Source of the DNA: Ostreococcus lucimarinus CCE9901
Taxonomy: Eukaryota; Chlorophyta; Mamiellophyceae; Mamiellales; Bathycoccaceae
NCBI RefSeq assembly: GCF_000092065.1
Contig: NC_009369.1
Coordinates: 1-64,000 of the forward strand
Reading direction: 5' to 3'
DNA: 64,000 bases
Shown here: piece after piece, positions 36,352-45,813 of the stretch
Numbering within the stretch: the stretch's first letter is position 1
How the letters are laid out: every line of letters begins with the position of its first letter
The notes under the pieces: model-generated
Told to the model about the DNA's origin: nothing
Seen by the model: the letters and a program-made list of their open reading frames with translations, nothing else
Databases searched by the model: none
Translations under genes and position numbers: made by a program

Positions 36352-36431
36352 CCACCCATATATCGATCAATCACACGACCCAGATGTGCCCCGATCGCGA
36401 TCGCGCGGCGCCGGCGCGTCGCCGACGGTTT
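36163..36431. repeat. TATATAAAATACG tandem units U3 and U4
   Basis: U3 starts near 36163 and U4 near 36310, each about 125-145 bp. U4 shares its tail GGCGCGTCGCCGACGG with U1, while U3 has a distinct GATCGCC-containing insertion. The array lies between the captured actin promoter and the alpha-amylase gene, with 290 bp of CGCG-rich leader after it. Confidence 0.7.
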
Positions 36432-36721
36432 CCGCGGCGTCGGCGCTTTTTACGCGCCGCGCGACGCGCGCGCGTCGCGAGATCGCGCCGCGGTGGCGTC
36501 GCGCGGCGTTCGAGCGGACGCGGTCACGCGCGCGCGTCGTACACACATACGCGCCGACGCCACAACGCGCACCGCGCACGCACAACGCGCGCATCGTGTC
36601 GCCGTCGACGCGAAAAAGCGTCGTAGGTTTGTCGGATAACGTGACGCGGATCGCGCGCGAGCGCGACGTCGGATAACGAGACGGCTCGCGAGGGGGCGCG
36701 CGTCGCGAGATCGCGCGCGCG

Positions 36722-39127
36722 ATGGCGATGACGCGCGCGATGGCGCACACCGCGTCGCACACCGCGTCGCATACGCGTCCGACGTCGCGAACGGGACGCG
36801 GGACGCGACGCGCGCGCGCGCGCGCGATTCGGAACGACGAGGCGAGCGACGCCGAGGCGGGCGTCGAACGAGGCGAAGACGTCGAGCGGGCGACGCGGGC
36901 GACGCACGCGGTGTACGTGGAGAATCCCGACGGTGGGACGAACACGTGCGTGCGCGTGGTGGGGCCGAATCGCCGGGGGGGGTTGGCGAAAATAATCGCC
37001 GCGTTGACGAATTACGGGTTGGACGTGCAGAGCTCGTTCACGCGGACGACGGCGAACGGGAGCAGCGTGGACGACGTCTTTTACGTCACGTGGGATCCGA
37101 GAGAGGCGGGGAAGTCATTCGATGAATCTCACGCGCGATTGGCGTCGCAGTTGGAGGAAGATCGATTCGAGGATTTGAAAAGGTTCATCGTCGACGCCAT
37201 GACGCCGACGGAGACGCGCGAGCGGTACACGTCGCGCATGCCGAAGATTTACGGCATCGCCGCCGAATCTGAAGTTTTGGCGATGAAGCGACGATTGGAT
37301 GACGCGATCGACCCGTCGAATCAGGAGGAGTCGAAGATCGCGCGCGACCCCGTCTTCATGGCGTCGCAGCTCGAGTTCGTCGCCGCCGAGTTGGCGAGCG
37401 CCACGGCGCGCCTGGTGCAAATCGACCGCGTCTACGCCAAGGTTGAATCTTGCGGGGTGGAGTATTTATGGGAACTCGAAGGCTCCGATGAAGAAGTCGT
37501 GAACGACGAGTGCGTCGTCATCGAAGCCGAGCGCTCCGACGCTCGCGCGATGTTTGAACGCAAGCTCGCCGCCATGGAGGCGGCGCTCGCCGCTCGCGAC
37601 CGAGCGCGAAGAGGGCTCACGACATCATCGGACACCGCTTCGGGTGTCGCGGTGGTGCAACGGACCGATGAAGCGACGTCCACGCTCGCGAAATCACGCC
37701 AGCCTCTGAACGAAAACAACACCACCAAGGCGAAGCTTTCCAAGCTTTCCACGGATATGGCGCCGCAGACGCCGTTCGCCTCGCCCCTCAGTCGCCCTCT
37801 CCCTTCGACACCGTGCGGAAACGGTCGGGAACTCATCCTTCAAGGCTTCAATTGGGAGTCGTGCAACGAAAAAGCGAACAACGATCGATCTTGGTATCAA
37901 CTGTTGAATGAAAAGGTTCCCGAAATCGCCGCCGCGGGCTTCACCTCCGTTTGGATGCCCCCGCCGACGAAATCCGTGAGCAAGCAAGGGTACCTTCCCA
38001 CCGACTTGTACAACTTGAACTCCTTCTACGGCTCAGAAGATGAGCTGAGATCATGCGTCGCTCGCATGCGCGAGTACAACATCACGCCGGTGGCGGATAT
38101 CGTCATCAATCACCGCTGCGCCGAGGCGCAGGACGACGCGGGGCGATGGAACAAGTACACGGGGAAGATTGATTGGGATGCGCGCGCGATCACGTGCGAG
38201 AACCCGCAATTCGGGGGACAGGGATCGCAAAGCACGGGCGAGGACTATCTTCCCGCGCCGAACATCGATCACACTCAACAGTTCGTCCGCAAGGATTTGA
38301 AGGAGTGGCTTTCGTGGATGCGCGACGACGTCGGATTCCGCGGCTGGCGATTTGATTTCGTCAAAGGCTACAGCGGCGTGTTCACTGGAGAGTACGTCGA
38401 AGAAACGCGTCCTTTCTTATCGTTCGGCGAATTTTGGGACGAATGCTCATACCGTGACGGGGTTTTGGAATACAATCAAGACGCGCACCGTCAACGAACG
38501 TGCGACTGGGTGGATTCCACCGGCGGTAACACGGCGGCGTTTGATTTCACCACCAAGGGTATTCTGCAAGAAGCAGTCGCACGCACCGAGTACTGGCGAT
38601 TGATCGACACGAAAGGGCGCCCACCGGGTTTTTGCGGCATGTGGCCCTCTCGCGCCGTTACGTTCATCGAAAATCACGACACGGGCTCGACGCTCCAGCA
38701 CTGGCCGTTTCCGAGGGATAAAATATTGCAAGGATACTGCTACATCCTCACCCATCCGGGAACACCCACGGTGTTCTACGACCACTGGGTCGACCCGAAG
38801 TGGTCGGAGGCCATCGGCGTGATGTTGGATATTCGCAAGCGCACCGGGCTTTCGTCCAACGCCGCCGCCGTGCACATCGAGCGCGCCACCGCCGGTCTTT
38901 ACGCCGCGCACATCGGGCACGCGCAAGAGATGTACACCGAAGGGTTGAGCATGGACGTCGATGTCAAACGTCCGTCGATCTGCATGAAGCTCGGCGTCGA
39001 AGACTGGTCGCCAAACGCGGCTAAAGTTGGAAACTTGTCGTGGAAGTGCACGGCGAGCGGCGATGGATGGGCGATTTGGGAAGACAAGAACCATCTTGAA
39101 GACGAAGAAATCAGCAAAGCGAGGTGA
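36722..39127 (+). CDS. Alpha-amylase (GH13) with N-terminal ACT-like domain
   Basis: 801 residues. An Arg/Thr-rich N-terminus (possible transit peptide) leads to an ACT-like domain near 62-150 (TNTCVRVVGPNRRGGLAKIIAALTNYGLDV...VDDVFYVTW). A helical linker spans about 180-300. The GH13 catalytic domain runs from about 365 (LILQGFNWES) with DIVINHRC, the nucleophile Asp545 in GWRFDFVKGY, acid/base Glu570 in SFGEFWDE and Asp653 in FIENHDTGS. All three catalytic residues are present, so activity is expected on starch or glycogen. The C-terminal beta domain ends WAIWEDKN. Plant plastid AMY3 carries carbohydrate-binding modules where this one has an ACT domain, which usually binds amino acids or other small regulators. 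Confidence 0.92.
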   Translation: MAMTRAMAHTASHTASHTRPTSRTGRGTRRARARAIRNDEASDAEAGVERGEDVERATRATHAVYVENPDGGTNTCVRVVGPNRRGGLAKIIAALTNYGLDVQSSFTRTTANGSSVDDVFYVTWDPREAGKSFDESHARLASQLEEDRFEDLKRFIVDAMTPTETRERYTSRMPKIYGIAAESEVLAMKRRLDDAIDPSNQEESKIARDPVFMASQLEFVAAELASATARLVQIDRVYAKVESCGVEYLWELEGSDEEVVNDECVVIEAERSDARAMFERKLAAMEAALAARDRARRGLTTSSDTASGVAVVQRTDEATSTLAKSRQPLNENNTTKAKLSKLSTDMAPQTPFASPLSRPLPSTPCGNGRELILQGFNWESCNEKANNDRSWYQLLNEKVPEIAAAGFTSVWMPPPTKSVSKQGYLPTDLYNLNSFYGSEDELRSCVARMREYNITPVADIVINHRCAEAQDDAGRWNKYTGKIDWDARAITCENPQFGGQGSQSTGEDYLPAPNIDHTQQFVRKDLKEWLSWMRDDVGFRGWRFDFVKGYSGVFTGEYVEETRPFLSFGEFWDECSYRDGVLEYNQDAHRQRTCDWVDSTGGNTAAFDFTTKGILQEAVARTEYWRLIDTKGRPPGFCGMWPSRAVTFIENHDTGSTLQHWPFPRDKILQGYCYILTHPGTPTVFYDHWVDPKWSEAIGVMLDIRKRTGLSSNAAAVHIERATAGLYAAHIGHAQEMYTEGLSMDVDVKRPSICMKLGVEDWSPNAAKVGNLSWKCTASGDGWAIWEDKNHLEDEEISKAR

Positions 39128-39385
39128 AGGAGATCGCAAATTTAATCGAAACGCATAGCTCCACTGTTTCTTTTAAATGTAATGCAAAATTGACGCATTA
39201 AACACACCGGCCATCTGCGCGCGCCGACATCGTAGAATTCTGCGCGCCGGTTCGGGAGCGCTCTATCGAGAAAGATTGGCGAAGCAGAGGATGATTTAAG
39301 AGCAAGTAACATTGAAACGCATAATATTAATGAGTAAATTCGAGCGCCTCACGCGAAAACGAGTTCATCGCAGGAGGTGAACCGC

Positions 39386-40537
39386 TTAGTAGAAGCCGAA
39401 GCCCTTGGCCGCGTTGGTGAGGACGTTGGAGTGAACCGGGTCCGCAACGTGGGATTGCCAGTTGGCGATCGGGCCTTCTTGGGTGGCGAGCGCTTGGAAG
39501 ATGCAGCCCAACCACGCGAACATGGACAAGCGGCAGTGCTTGAGCTCCTTGATCTTGAGTTCTTCAAGGTCGCCAGACTCGGCGAGGCCGAGCGGGTCGA
39601 AGCGTCCACCCGGGTTGACGTCACCGACGGTGAGGCCATCATCGAACGGAGAGTCGGAGATACCGGTACGGTACGCTTCCGCGGCGCCGACGAGAACGAT
39701 CTCGATGATGAGAACGTTCCAGAAGGACGGGTAGCCAGAGCCTTCCGGCGCGAGCGGGGCGACGGCGCCCGGGAACTTGTCCGCAACGGCGGTGCAGTCA
39801 TCCGGGGTGCACAAGGTACCCGCGGTGAACCACGGGATACCGGTGCCGTTTTCGGCGGCCCACGCGCCGGTGACACCGAGCATCGCCCAGCGGCCGTGGA
39901 TCACTTCACGCTCGGCGTTCTTTTCGTCGCCGAACGGGATGATCGGGGATTCGCCACCGCCCGGGTAGGTACCGAATTCCGGGTAGATGTCAGCCTTGAC
40001 CGTCGTGGAGACAGACTTGGCCTGCGATCGTTAAAAAGCGCGCGAAGCGAACGTTCGTCAGTCACCGATCGCGCGCGCGTCGTTTCACGCCGCCGTCCCG
40101 CCTCTCCGCGCGTCGCGCGCGAACCGCGAACCCAATCCACCGTTCACGACTCAGCGCCGACCCCCTCCCGAATCCCCGCGCGATAAAGATACGATACGGA
40201 AACCGCCACGAATCGCGTATCGCGCGCGTCTCGCGCGTCTCTCGCCCGCGCCCTCCCCCCCGCGCGGCGCCTCCGATTCAAATCATTTCTCTCCGCGCGT
40301 TCGCGTCGTCCCAGCGCCGTCGCCTCGCCGCGCGCGCGTCCCGCGTCGCCGCGCCCCGTCGCGCGCGATCCCATCCCATCGCGCGCGTCCCATCGCGTCC
40401 CGCGTCGCCGCGTCTCCGCGCGCCGCGTCCCCGCGTCTCCGCGCGTCGCTCGAAGGCTAAAAAATACGCACTTGGATCTTGGTCGCCTTGAAGGCGGCGA
40501 CGCGGCCGACGAAGGAGGAAGCGAGAAGGGCAGACAT
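39386..40537 (-). CDS. Lhcp: Prasinophyte light-harvesting chlorophyll-binding protein
   Basis: Two exons: 40537-40472 (22 codons, MSALLASSFVGRVAAFKATKIQ) and 40021-39386. They give 233 residues. Exon 2 continues AKSVSTTVKADIYPEFGTYPGGGESPIIPFGDEKNAEREVIHGRWAMLGVTGAW, then a second LHC helix, then ELKHCRLSMFAWLGCIFQALAT. The EREVIHGRWAMLG and ELKHCRLSMFAWLG helices carry the conserved Glu/Arg and Glu/His chlorophyll ligands. The N-terminal region is a thylakoid-directed transit peptide. The protein is the main antenna of Mamiellales. The 450-nt intron begins GTGCGT, has ACTGAC 35 nt before the acceptor, and ends CGCAG. Confidence 0.95.
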
Positions 40538-40991
40538 TGTAGAAATGCGCGTGTGCAGGAATGCCGATACGCGTGGGCGCGATCGCGTCTTGGGATTCGC
40601 CCGCGGTCGGTCGCCGCGATCGTCCGCGCGCCGCGCTCGTATTACGCGCGTCGCGAACGCCGCTTAGTGTTCGATCGCGCGCGATCGCGCGCGTAAATAA
40701 AAAAAATACGACCCGCGATCGCGCGCGCGATCCGATCGGTCTCGCGGCGTCGCGCGTGCACACACGGACCACGCGCGCCACACCGTCGTCGCGCCGTCGC
40801 GCGCGCGATCGCGCGTCGCGAGAGCGCGACGCGCGTCGACGCGCGTCGACGGCGCGACGCGAGGCGAGGCGAACGCGATCGTCGAGGCCGCGCGCGTCGA
40901 CGCGCGCGTCGCGAGCGTCGGCGCGGCGTCGCGCGACGCGGCGAGGGACGTCGCGAGCGTTGGGTGTTACGCGCGCGCGAGCGGCGACGCG
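40538..40991. promoter_or_regulatory. 454-bp divergent region between Lhcp and the two-TM acidic protein
   Basis: This lies upstream of both starts and is dominated by CGCG and GATCGCGCG runs, plus an AAATAAAAAAAATACGACC stretch at 40694-40712. No exon, no TATA box in a convincing position, and no structured RNA was recognised. A light-regulated promoter is expected on the Lhcp side from its function, not from a motif I can point to. Confidence 0.45.
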
Positions 40992-43604
40992 ATGACGCGC
41001 GAGGGCGACGACGGCGCGGCGGCGTGGCCGCGACCGAGCGCGACGTTGGTCGCGGTGGGATGCGCGGCGCTGGCGCTGGCGTGCCTGGGCGACGGGACGA
41101 GGGTGGCGACGAGCGGATTGCTGGGAGGGGCGTCGACGACGGCGCGCGGCGACGCGGGACGGGAGCGCGTGCTCGACGACGTGCCGTTCGAGGATGATCA
41201 CGTGCGACTGGTGGTGCCGAGAGTGGAGCGAGATATCGCGGCGGAGGAACTGCGGGGGGAGGTGTCGTGGACGCGAGCGGCGACGACGGGGGTGTTCGAC
41301 GCGAGGGCGAACGGCGGCGCGAGCGCGACCAACGGAACGGAGTATCGTCCCGTGGCGACGTACGCCGCGCTCGGGCGCCGACGGCATCACGGCAGAAAAC
41401 ATCATCGATACGATGATGACGAGGAAGAACTGGCGTACGAGACGAAAGGGGACGATTTCGAGCTTCCCGAGTTGTCCTCGGTCGAGCCCAAGGATTCGAA
41501 AAAGAAGGAGACGGAGACGTTCGGCGGCGAGCTCACCGCGAGTGAGGTCGAGTCCATCTTGGACAAGCTCCGAGCGCAGTCGCAAGCTTTAGAAACGGGA
41601 TCAGACGCGACGAGTAGTTTAGGGGCAAAAGAAGCGTCGACGCCCGGCGAGCAGATTGACGAGCTCGAGAAGACGCTTGCGCGGGGCTCGTCTAATGCCG
41701 CGAACGAGATTAAGACTAAGAAGAGCTCGCTCTTGAGCTCGATCGAAGAAACGTCGAAAGATTTGGTTGAAGAGTTAGATTCGGTACCGGCACAAACGTA
41801 CAAGCTCACGTTTCCGTCGCCCAAAGCTCCGTCGAAAGATGACAAGGCGCGCGACGAGACGTCCACCGCTGACGCGGATGCGCAACCTGAAGCAAACTCT
41901 GAAATTTCGAGACAGATTTCGAGCATGGCAAAGGGCGAATCGGATGCTGGAGATGCCGCGTTCCTCAAATCGTTGATCGAAGATCCGGAAACATCGGAGT
42001 TGATGTCGGAATCGATGTCTTTATCGTCGGCCCAGCCTACGTCGAAAGCGCCGACGCCGTCGAACACGCCGCTAACGCCGTCGCCGGCGACGGATGCGAC
42101 GGTTTTGGGTGATAATGGGACGACGACCTCGCCTGTTGACATACCGACCAAGCCAGCCATTCTGCCAGACGTTGTGCGCGCGACTGGCGACGTTGCTAAG
42201 AATACGACAACGTACGACGACGCGTCAGATGGAAGCTCCCACGAAGATTTGGAGTACGGCGAAGGCTCTGAAGTCGCGCCGAACTCAAAACACGACGACG
42301 CAGAATCGAAATTGACAGAAACGGCGCAGACGGGAGAACCTGCGATCGAGTACAAGAAGAAAATCGATACGACAAACGACATAAACCTATACGAGAACGC
42401 GTTGCGAGGCGAGGCGCACCCTGAGCGATCTTGGGCACAGAAGGGTCTGAAACCCGCGGACGAGAGCGTTCTGACGGAAGAAAACATCAAGCAGAACGAA
42501 TTAGCGGAAGACCAGTCGCTCACAGTTGATTTTCTCAATCGTTTCCCGGTACAATTGCCTAAATCGGAGCGAGAGACACAAAATTGGAGGCGTTATCAAA
42601 AATTGCGAACGCGCGCCGGCGCGAAGTCGGCGGAGGAGCAGTCGGAAGAGGACCGAGAAACGGTGGAGAGAGTCACCGCCGCCGCGGTTGAGCTCGTTCG
42701 CGCGGAAAAGAAGGGCGAAGATGACCGTAAAGAAAAATCGTGGAGAGATGTGGTGTTTTCTCTGTACTTCATGGGCCCGCTTGGTTTCGTAGCATTCGTC
42801 AGCGTGTTTTACGCCGTCGTCGTGCTCGTGGTGAGGAAAAGTAAAAAGTCGCCCTCGAAGACCGGTACCGATCCCGATGACGACGAGGCTTTTGATAAGT
42901 TTCTTCGCGACGTGACTGTGACAAAGTCAAAGACTCACACGAGACGAGAGAGCGACGGTGGATTGGCGTCCTTCCTGGGCTTTGTCAAGAAGCGAGTCGA
43001 CGACGTGGATGAGTTTGCAAAGTACGCTAGCGCTCGATTACAGCGTACCGTGGACGAAGATGGTGAGGATGATGTCGACGAAGAAAAGGTGTGGCATCAA
43101 TCCACGGTAAGCGCATCGGGTTTGGAATCGACCTCCATCTCTGGAACCTCGACGCCACGCGCGTCGACGTCGGCGTCGTCGCCGAATCGAGTCAATCACG
43201 ATCCCGATCGCGTCTTGGATAAAGCGGTGGTGAATCGAAGTTTGCAGTCGATTCGTACGCGTGAGCTTTCATCGCCCGAACGCATACGAAACGTGCGCTC
43301 GCGTGCGGGGACGGCGGATCCGTCGCCGGCGACGACTCCTCGCGAAACATCGTATCTAACGCAACAAACCATCGATAGACTCGAGCCGGAACGACCGAAG
43401 CAACGGCAGCCGCAGTCGGATCAGGAACCACCGCAACGTGAACAGCGTGAGCGGCAATCGTCGCGAGCGAAGGCGAACAAACCGTCACCGCAAGTGTATC
43501 GCTCGCTCTTCCCTAGGGAACAAACCGAGCCGCCTCCCGCGCCGCCGCGCCGCCCCGGAGACGCGCCGCAAATAGTGCGTTCGATGACGACTAAATTCTA
43601 CTAG
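40992..43604 (+). CDS. Unknown acidic protein with two membrane segments
   Basis: 870 residues, not recognised. An N-terminal hydrophobic segment near 16-34 (PSATLVAVGCAALALACLG) may be a signal anchor. About 560 residues follow that are acidic, Ser/Glu/Thr-rich and probably disordered. A second hydrophobic segment WRDVVFSLYFMGPLGFVAFVSVFYAVVVLVV sits near 583-613. A basic stop-transfer KKSKK-like stretch and a cytosolic tail with Ser/Arg/Pro-rich low complexity end the protein (PPPAPPRRPGDAP). The layout suggests a membrane-anchored scaffold with a large lumenal or intermembrane face, but no domain supports a function. Codon usage is like its neighbours. Confidence 0.75.
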   Translation: MTREGDDGAAAWPRPSATLVAVGCAALALACLGDGTRVATSGLLGGASTTARGDAGRERVLDDVPFEDDHVRLVVPRVERDIAAEELRGEVSWTRAATTGVFDARANGGASATNGTEYRPVATYAALGRRRHHGRKHHRYDDDEEELAYETKGDDFELPELSSVEPKDSKKKETETFGGELTASEVESILDKLRAQSQALETGSDATSSLGAKEASTPGEQIDELEKTLARGSSNAANEIKTKKSSLLSSIEETSKDLVEELDSVPAQTYKLTFPSPKAPSKDDKARDETSTADADAQPEANSEISRQISSMAKGESDAGDAAFLKSLIEDPETSELMSESMSLSSAQPTSKAPTPSNTPLTPSPATDATVLGDNGTTTSPVDIPTKPAILPDVVRATGDVAKNTTTYDDASDGSSHEDLEYGEGSEVAPNSKHDDAESKLTETAQTGEPAIEYKKKIDTTNDINLYENALRGEAHPERSWAQKGLKPADESVLTEENIKQNELAEDQSLTVDFLNRFPVQLPKSERETQNWRRYQKLRTRAGAKSAEEQSEEDRETVERVTAAAVELVRAEKKGEDDRKEKSWRDVVFSLYFMGPLGFVAFVSVFYAVVVLVVRKSKKSPSKTGTDPDDDEAFDKFLRDVTVTKSKTHTRRESDGGLASFLGFVKKRVDDVDEFAKYASARLQRTVDEDGEDDVDEEKVWHQSTVSASGLESTSISGTSTPRASTSASSPNRVNHDPDRVLDKAVVNRSLQSIRTRELSSPERIRNVRSRAGTADPSPATTPRETSYLTQQTIDRLEPERPKQRQPQSDQEPPQREQRERQSSRAKANKPSPQVYRSLFPREQTEPPPAPPRRPGDAPQIVRSMTTKFY

Positions 43605-44064
43605 ATTAGATTACGTTGGAATTACACTTTCCTCTCGATTATATATACGCGCTCGCGCGCTCACCGTCGCGCCCGCCGCACCGGTCGGTCGCGCGCGCGG
43701 CGACCGACCGACTTATCCGTTTATCGCGACGCCGATTTTCGCCGCGCGCGACCAACGACTGCGCATTGTGAGCGCGCGAAGCGGTAACGCGACGCATCGC
43801 GAGGTGCCCTCGGCGGCGGCGGAAACCCGGAAACCCTCGACTGCCGGGTGTGTTCGGTTGCGCGCGCGACTTTGACGCGCGCGCGCTCGGACGCACGCGC
43901 GCTCGATCGAACGCGTCGACGAGACGCACCGCGAGAGCGCACGCTTCGCGCGCGAACGCGTCGACGAGCGCGCGCGCGCGCGCTTCATCGCGACGCGGGC
44001 GAACGGCGAGCGACGCATCGGACACCCGGGAGGATAAAGCGCGCGTCGAGCGCGGACGGCGAAC
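43605..44064. promoter_or_regulatory. 460-bp region before pyruvate kinase 1
   Basis: This lies between two plus-strand genes. ATTATATATACGCG near 43639 is the only AT-rich stretch and could be a core promoter element, though it is about 420 bp upstream of the ATG. The rest is CG-rich. No exon of either gene and no RNA gene was recognised. Confidence 0.45.
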
Positions 44065-45648
44065 ATGGGACTGTCTCGAGGGGCGCGCACGGGGTCGTAC
44101 GTCGATCTGTCGAAGGAAGCGACGCGTCCGGGGCAGACGGGGATCTTGGATAACGGAGACGCGGCGTCCGATGGGACGTTCAAGTCGAAGATCATCTGCA
44201 CGCTCGGACCGGTGTCGCGAACGGTGGAGATTTTGGAGGAAATGTTGAGGGCGGGGATGTCGGTCGCGCGGTTCAACTTTTCGCACGGCTCGCACGAGTA
44301 TCACCAGGAGACGTTGGATAATTTGCGCGCGGCGTGCGCGAACACGGGCATTCATTGCGGGGTGCTGCTCGATACCAAGGGGCCGGAGATTCGCACCGGG
44401 ATGCTCGCGTGCGGGGGACCGGTGATGCTCGAAGCGGGGAAGGAGATCGTGCTCACCACGGACTACGAGTTCAAGGGTAGCGCGGAAAAGCTCGCGGTGT
44501 CGTATCCGGACTTGGCCAAGGACGTCAAGCCCGGTTCGAAGATTTTGTGCGCCGACGGTTCCGTCACCTTCACCGTGCTCGAGTGCGACGTCGCCAAGGG
44601 CGAGGTGCGATGCCGCCTCGAAAACAGCGCCAAGCTCGGCGAGCGCAAGAACATGAACTTGCCGGGCGTCAACGTGAACTTGCCCACGATCACCGAGAAG
44701 GATCGCCTCGATTTGATCGAGTGGGGGGTGAAGAACAACGTCGACTTCATCGCCGCCTCGTTCGTTCGCAAGGGAAGCGACGTCGAGTACATTCGCTCCG
44801 TTCTCGGCGACTTCGCGAATAAAGTTTCCATCATCTCCAAGGTTGAGAACATGGAGGGCTTAGATAACTATGACGATATTGTCGAAAAGTCCGACGGCGT
44901 CATGGTCGCTCGCGGCGACTTGGGTATGGAGATTCGCATGGAACAAATATTCTTGGCGCAAAAGCGCATGATCAAGCGGTGCAACTACGCGGGCAAGCCC
45001 GTAGTGACGGCGACGCAAATGCTGGAGTCCATGACGGGTGCCCCGCGCCCGACGCGCGCGGAGGCCACGGACGTGGCCAACGCTATTCTCGACGGTACCG
45101 ACGCCGTGATGCTCTCCGGGGAAACCGCCGCGGGCAACTACGCCATCGACGCGGTCAAGTGCATGGCGTCCATCTGTCGCGAAGCCGAAGCGTACGTGGA
45201 CAACGTGGCGAGCTATCACCAAATCCTCGAGCAACAGCCGATTCCTATGGGCGTCGAAGAGTCTTTGGCTTCGTCCGCCGTTCGTACCGCGCAAAAGGTG
45301 CAAGCCTCCATCATTGTATGCCTCTCTCGCACCGGCACGACTTCTCGTTTGATCGCCAAGTACCGCCCGGATGCGCCAATCTTATCTGTGTGCTACGCTG
45401 AAGAAGCCGATCCGGCGAGTGTTGCGCGCCGCTCGCTCGTCAGCCGTGGCATTATCCCGGTTATCCAACCGCCGGAGTGGGGTCAAGGCAACGCCATCGT
45501 CCCGCAAGAAGTCATGCGTAACGCCATCCTCTACGCCCGTGATACGCTGAAGATCGTCAAGCCTGGCGACGCTGTCGTCGGCGTGCACCGTCTCTTGGGC
45601 GAAGCCATCTTGAAGGTCGTCGTCTGCCCAGAAGGTAACGCCTTCTAA
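44065..45648 (+). CDS. PK1: Pyruvate kinase 1
   Basis: This converts phosphoenolpyruvate and ADP to pyruvate and ATP. 527 residues with a short N-terminus and no obvious transit peptide, so it is probably cytosolic. The barrel starts [14 protein letters not shown]. Substrate and metal residues lie in [42 protein letters not shown] and [12 protein letters not shown]. The signature [24 protein letters not shown] includes the catalytic Lys region. The C-terminal domain ([23 protein letters not shown]...) differs clearly from the second copy at 58761-60479. Residues 39-378 are nearly identical to that copy, and the two genes face opposite ways about 13 kb apart. Confidence 0.95.
   Translation: MGLSRGARTGSYVDLSKEATRPGQTGILDNGDAASDGTFKSKIICTLGPVSRTVEILEEMLRAGMSVARFNFSHGSHEYHQETLDNLRAACANTGIHCGVLLDTKGPEIRTGMLACGGPVMLEAGKEIVLTTDYEFKGSAEKLAVSYPDLAKDVKPGSKILCADGSVTFTVLECDVAKGEVRCRLENSAKLGERKNMNLPGVNVNLPTITEKDRLDLIEWGVKNNVDFIAASFVRKGSDVEYIRSVLGDFANKVSIISKVENMEGLDNYDDIVEKSDGVMVARGDLGMEIRMEQIFLAQKRMIKRCNYAGKPVVTATQMLESMTGAPRPTRAEATDVANAILDGTDAVMLSGETAAGNYAIDAVKCMASICREAEAYVDNVASYHQILEQQPIPMGVEESLASSAVRTAQKVQASIIVCLSRTGTTSRLIAKYRPDAPILSVCYAEEADPASVARRSLVSRGIIPVIQPPEWGQGNAIVPQEVMRNAILYARDTLKIVKPGDAVVGVHRLLGEAILKVVVCPEGNAF
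44179..45197. repeat. Near-identical tract shared with pyruvate kinase 2 (inverted)
   Basis: 1,019 bp from TTC of FKSKIIC to ...GAAGCGTACGT correspond to 59206-60224 on the other strand without any gap. Only six residues differ in ~340 codons (I/V, H/D, L/H, Y/F, D/N, Y/L). In the stretches I compared directly, silent positions are also identical. Both flanks diverge abruptly. Confidence 0.88.
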
Positions 45649-45813
45649 GGACTCAAAGAATCGTTCTTTTCCATCACACGTATTGTCGGCAGCACGCTCT
45701 GCACACACGCGCTCTGCACCCATCGCGCGGTAGGAAGTAATCTCGCCTTATCCGGCACATCACAATATTACACAAAACTATTTTCTCCAAAAGCTACCGC
45801 TCGACTGCTGGCG

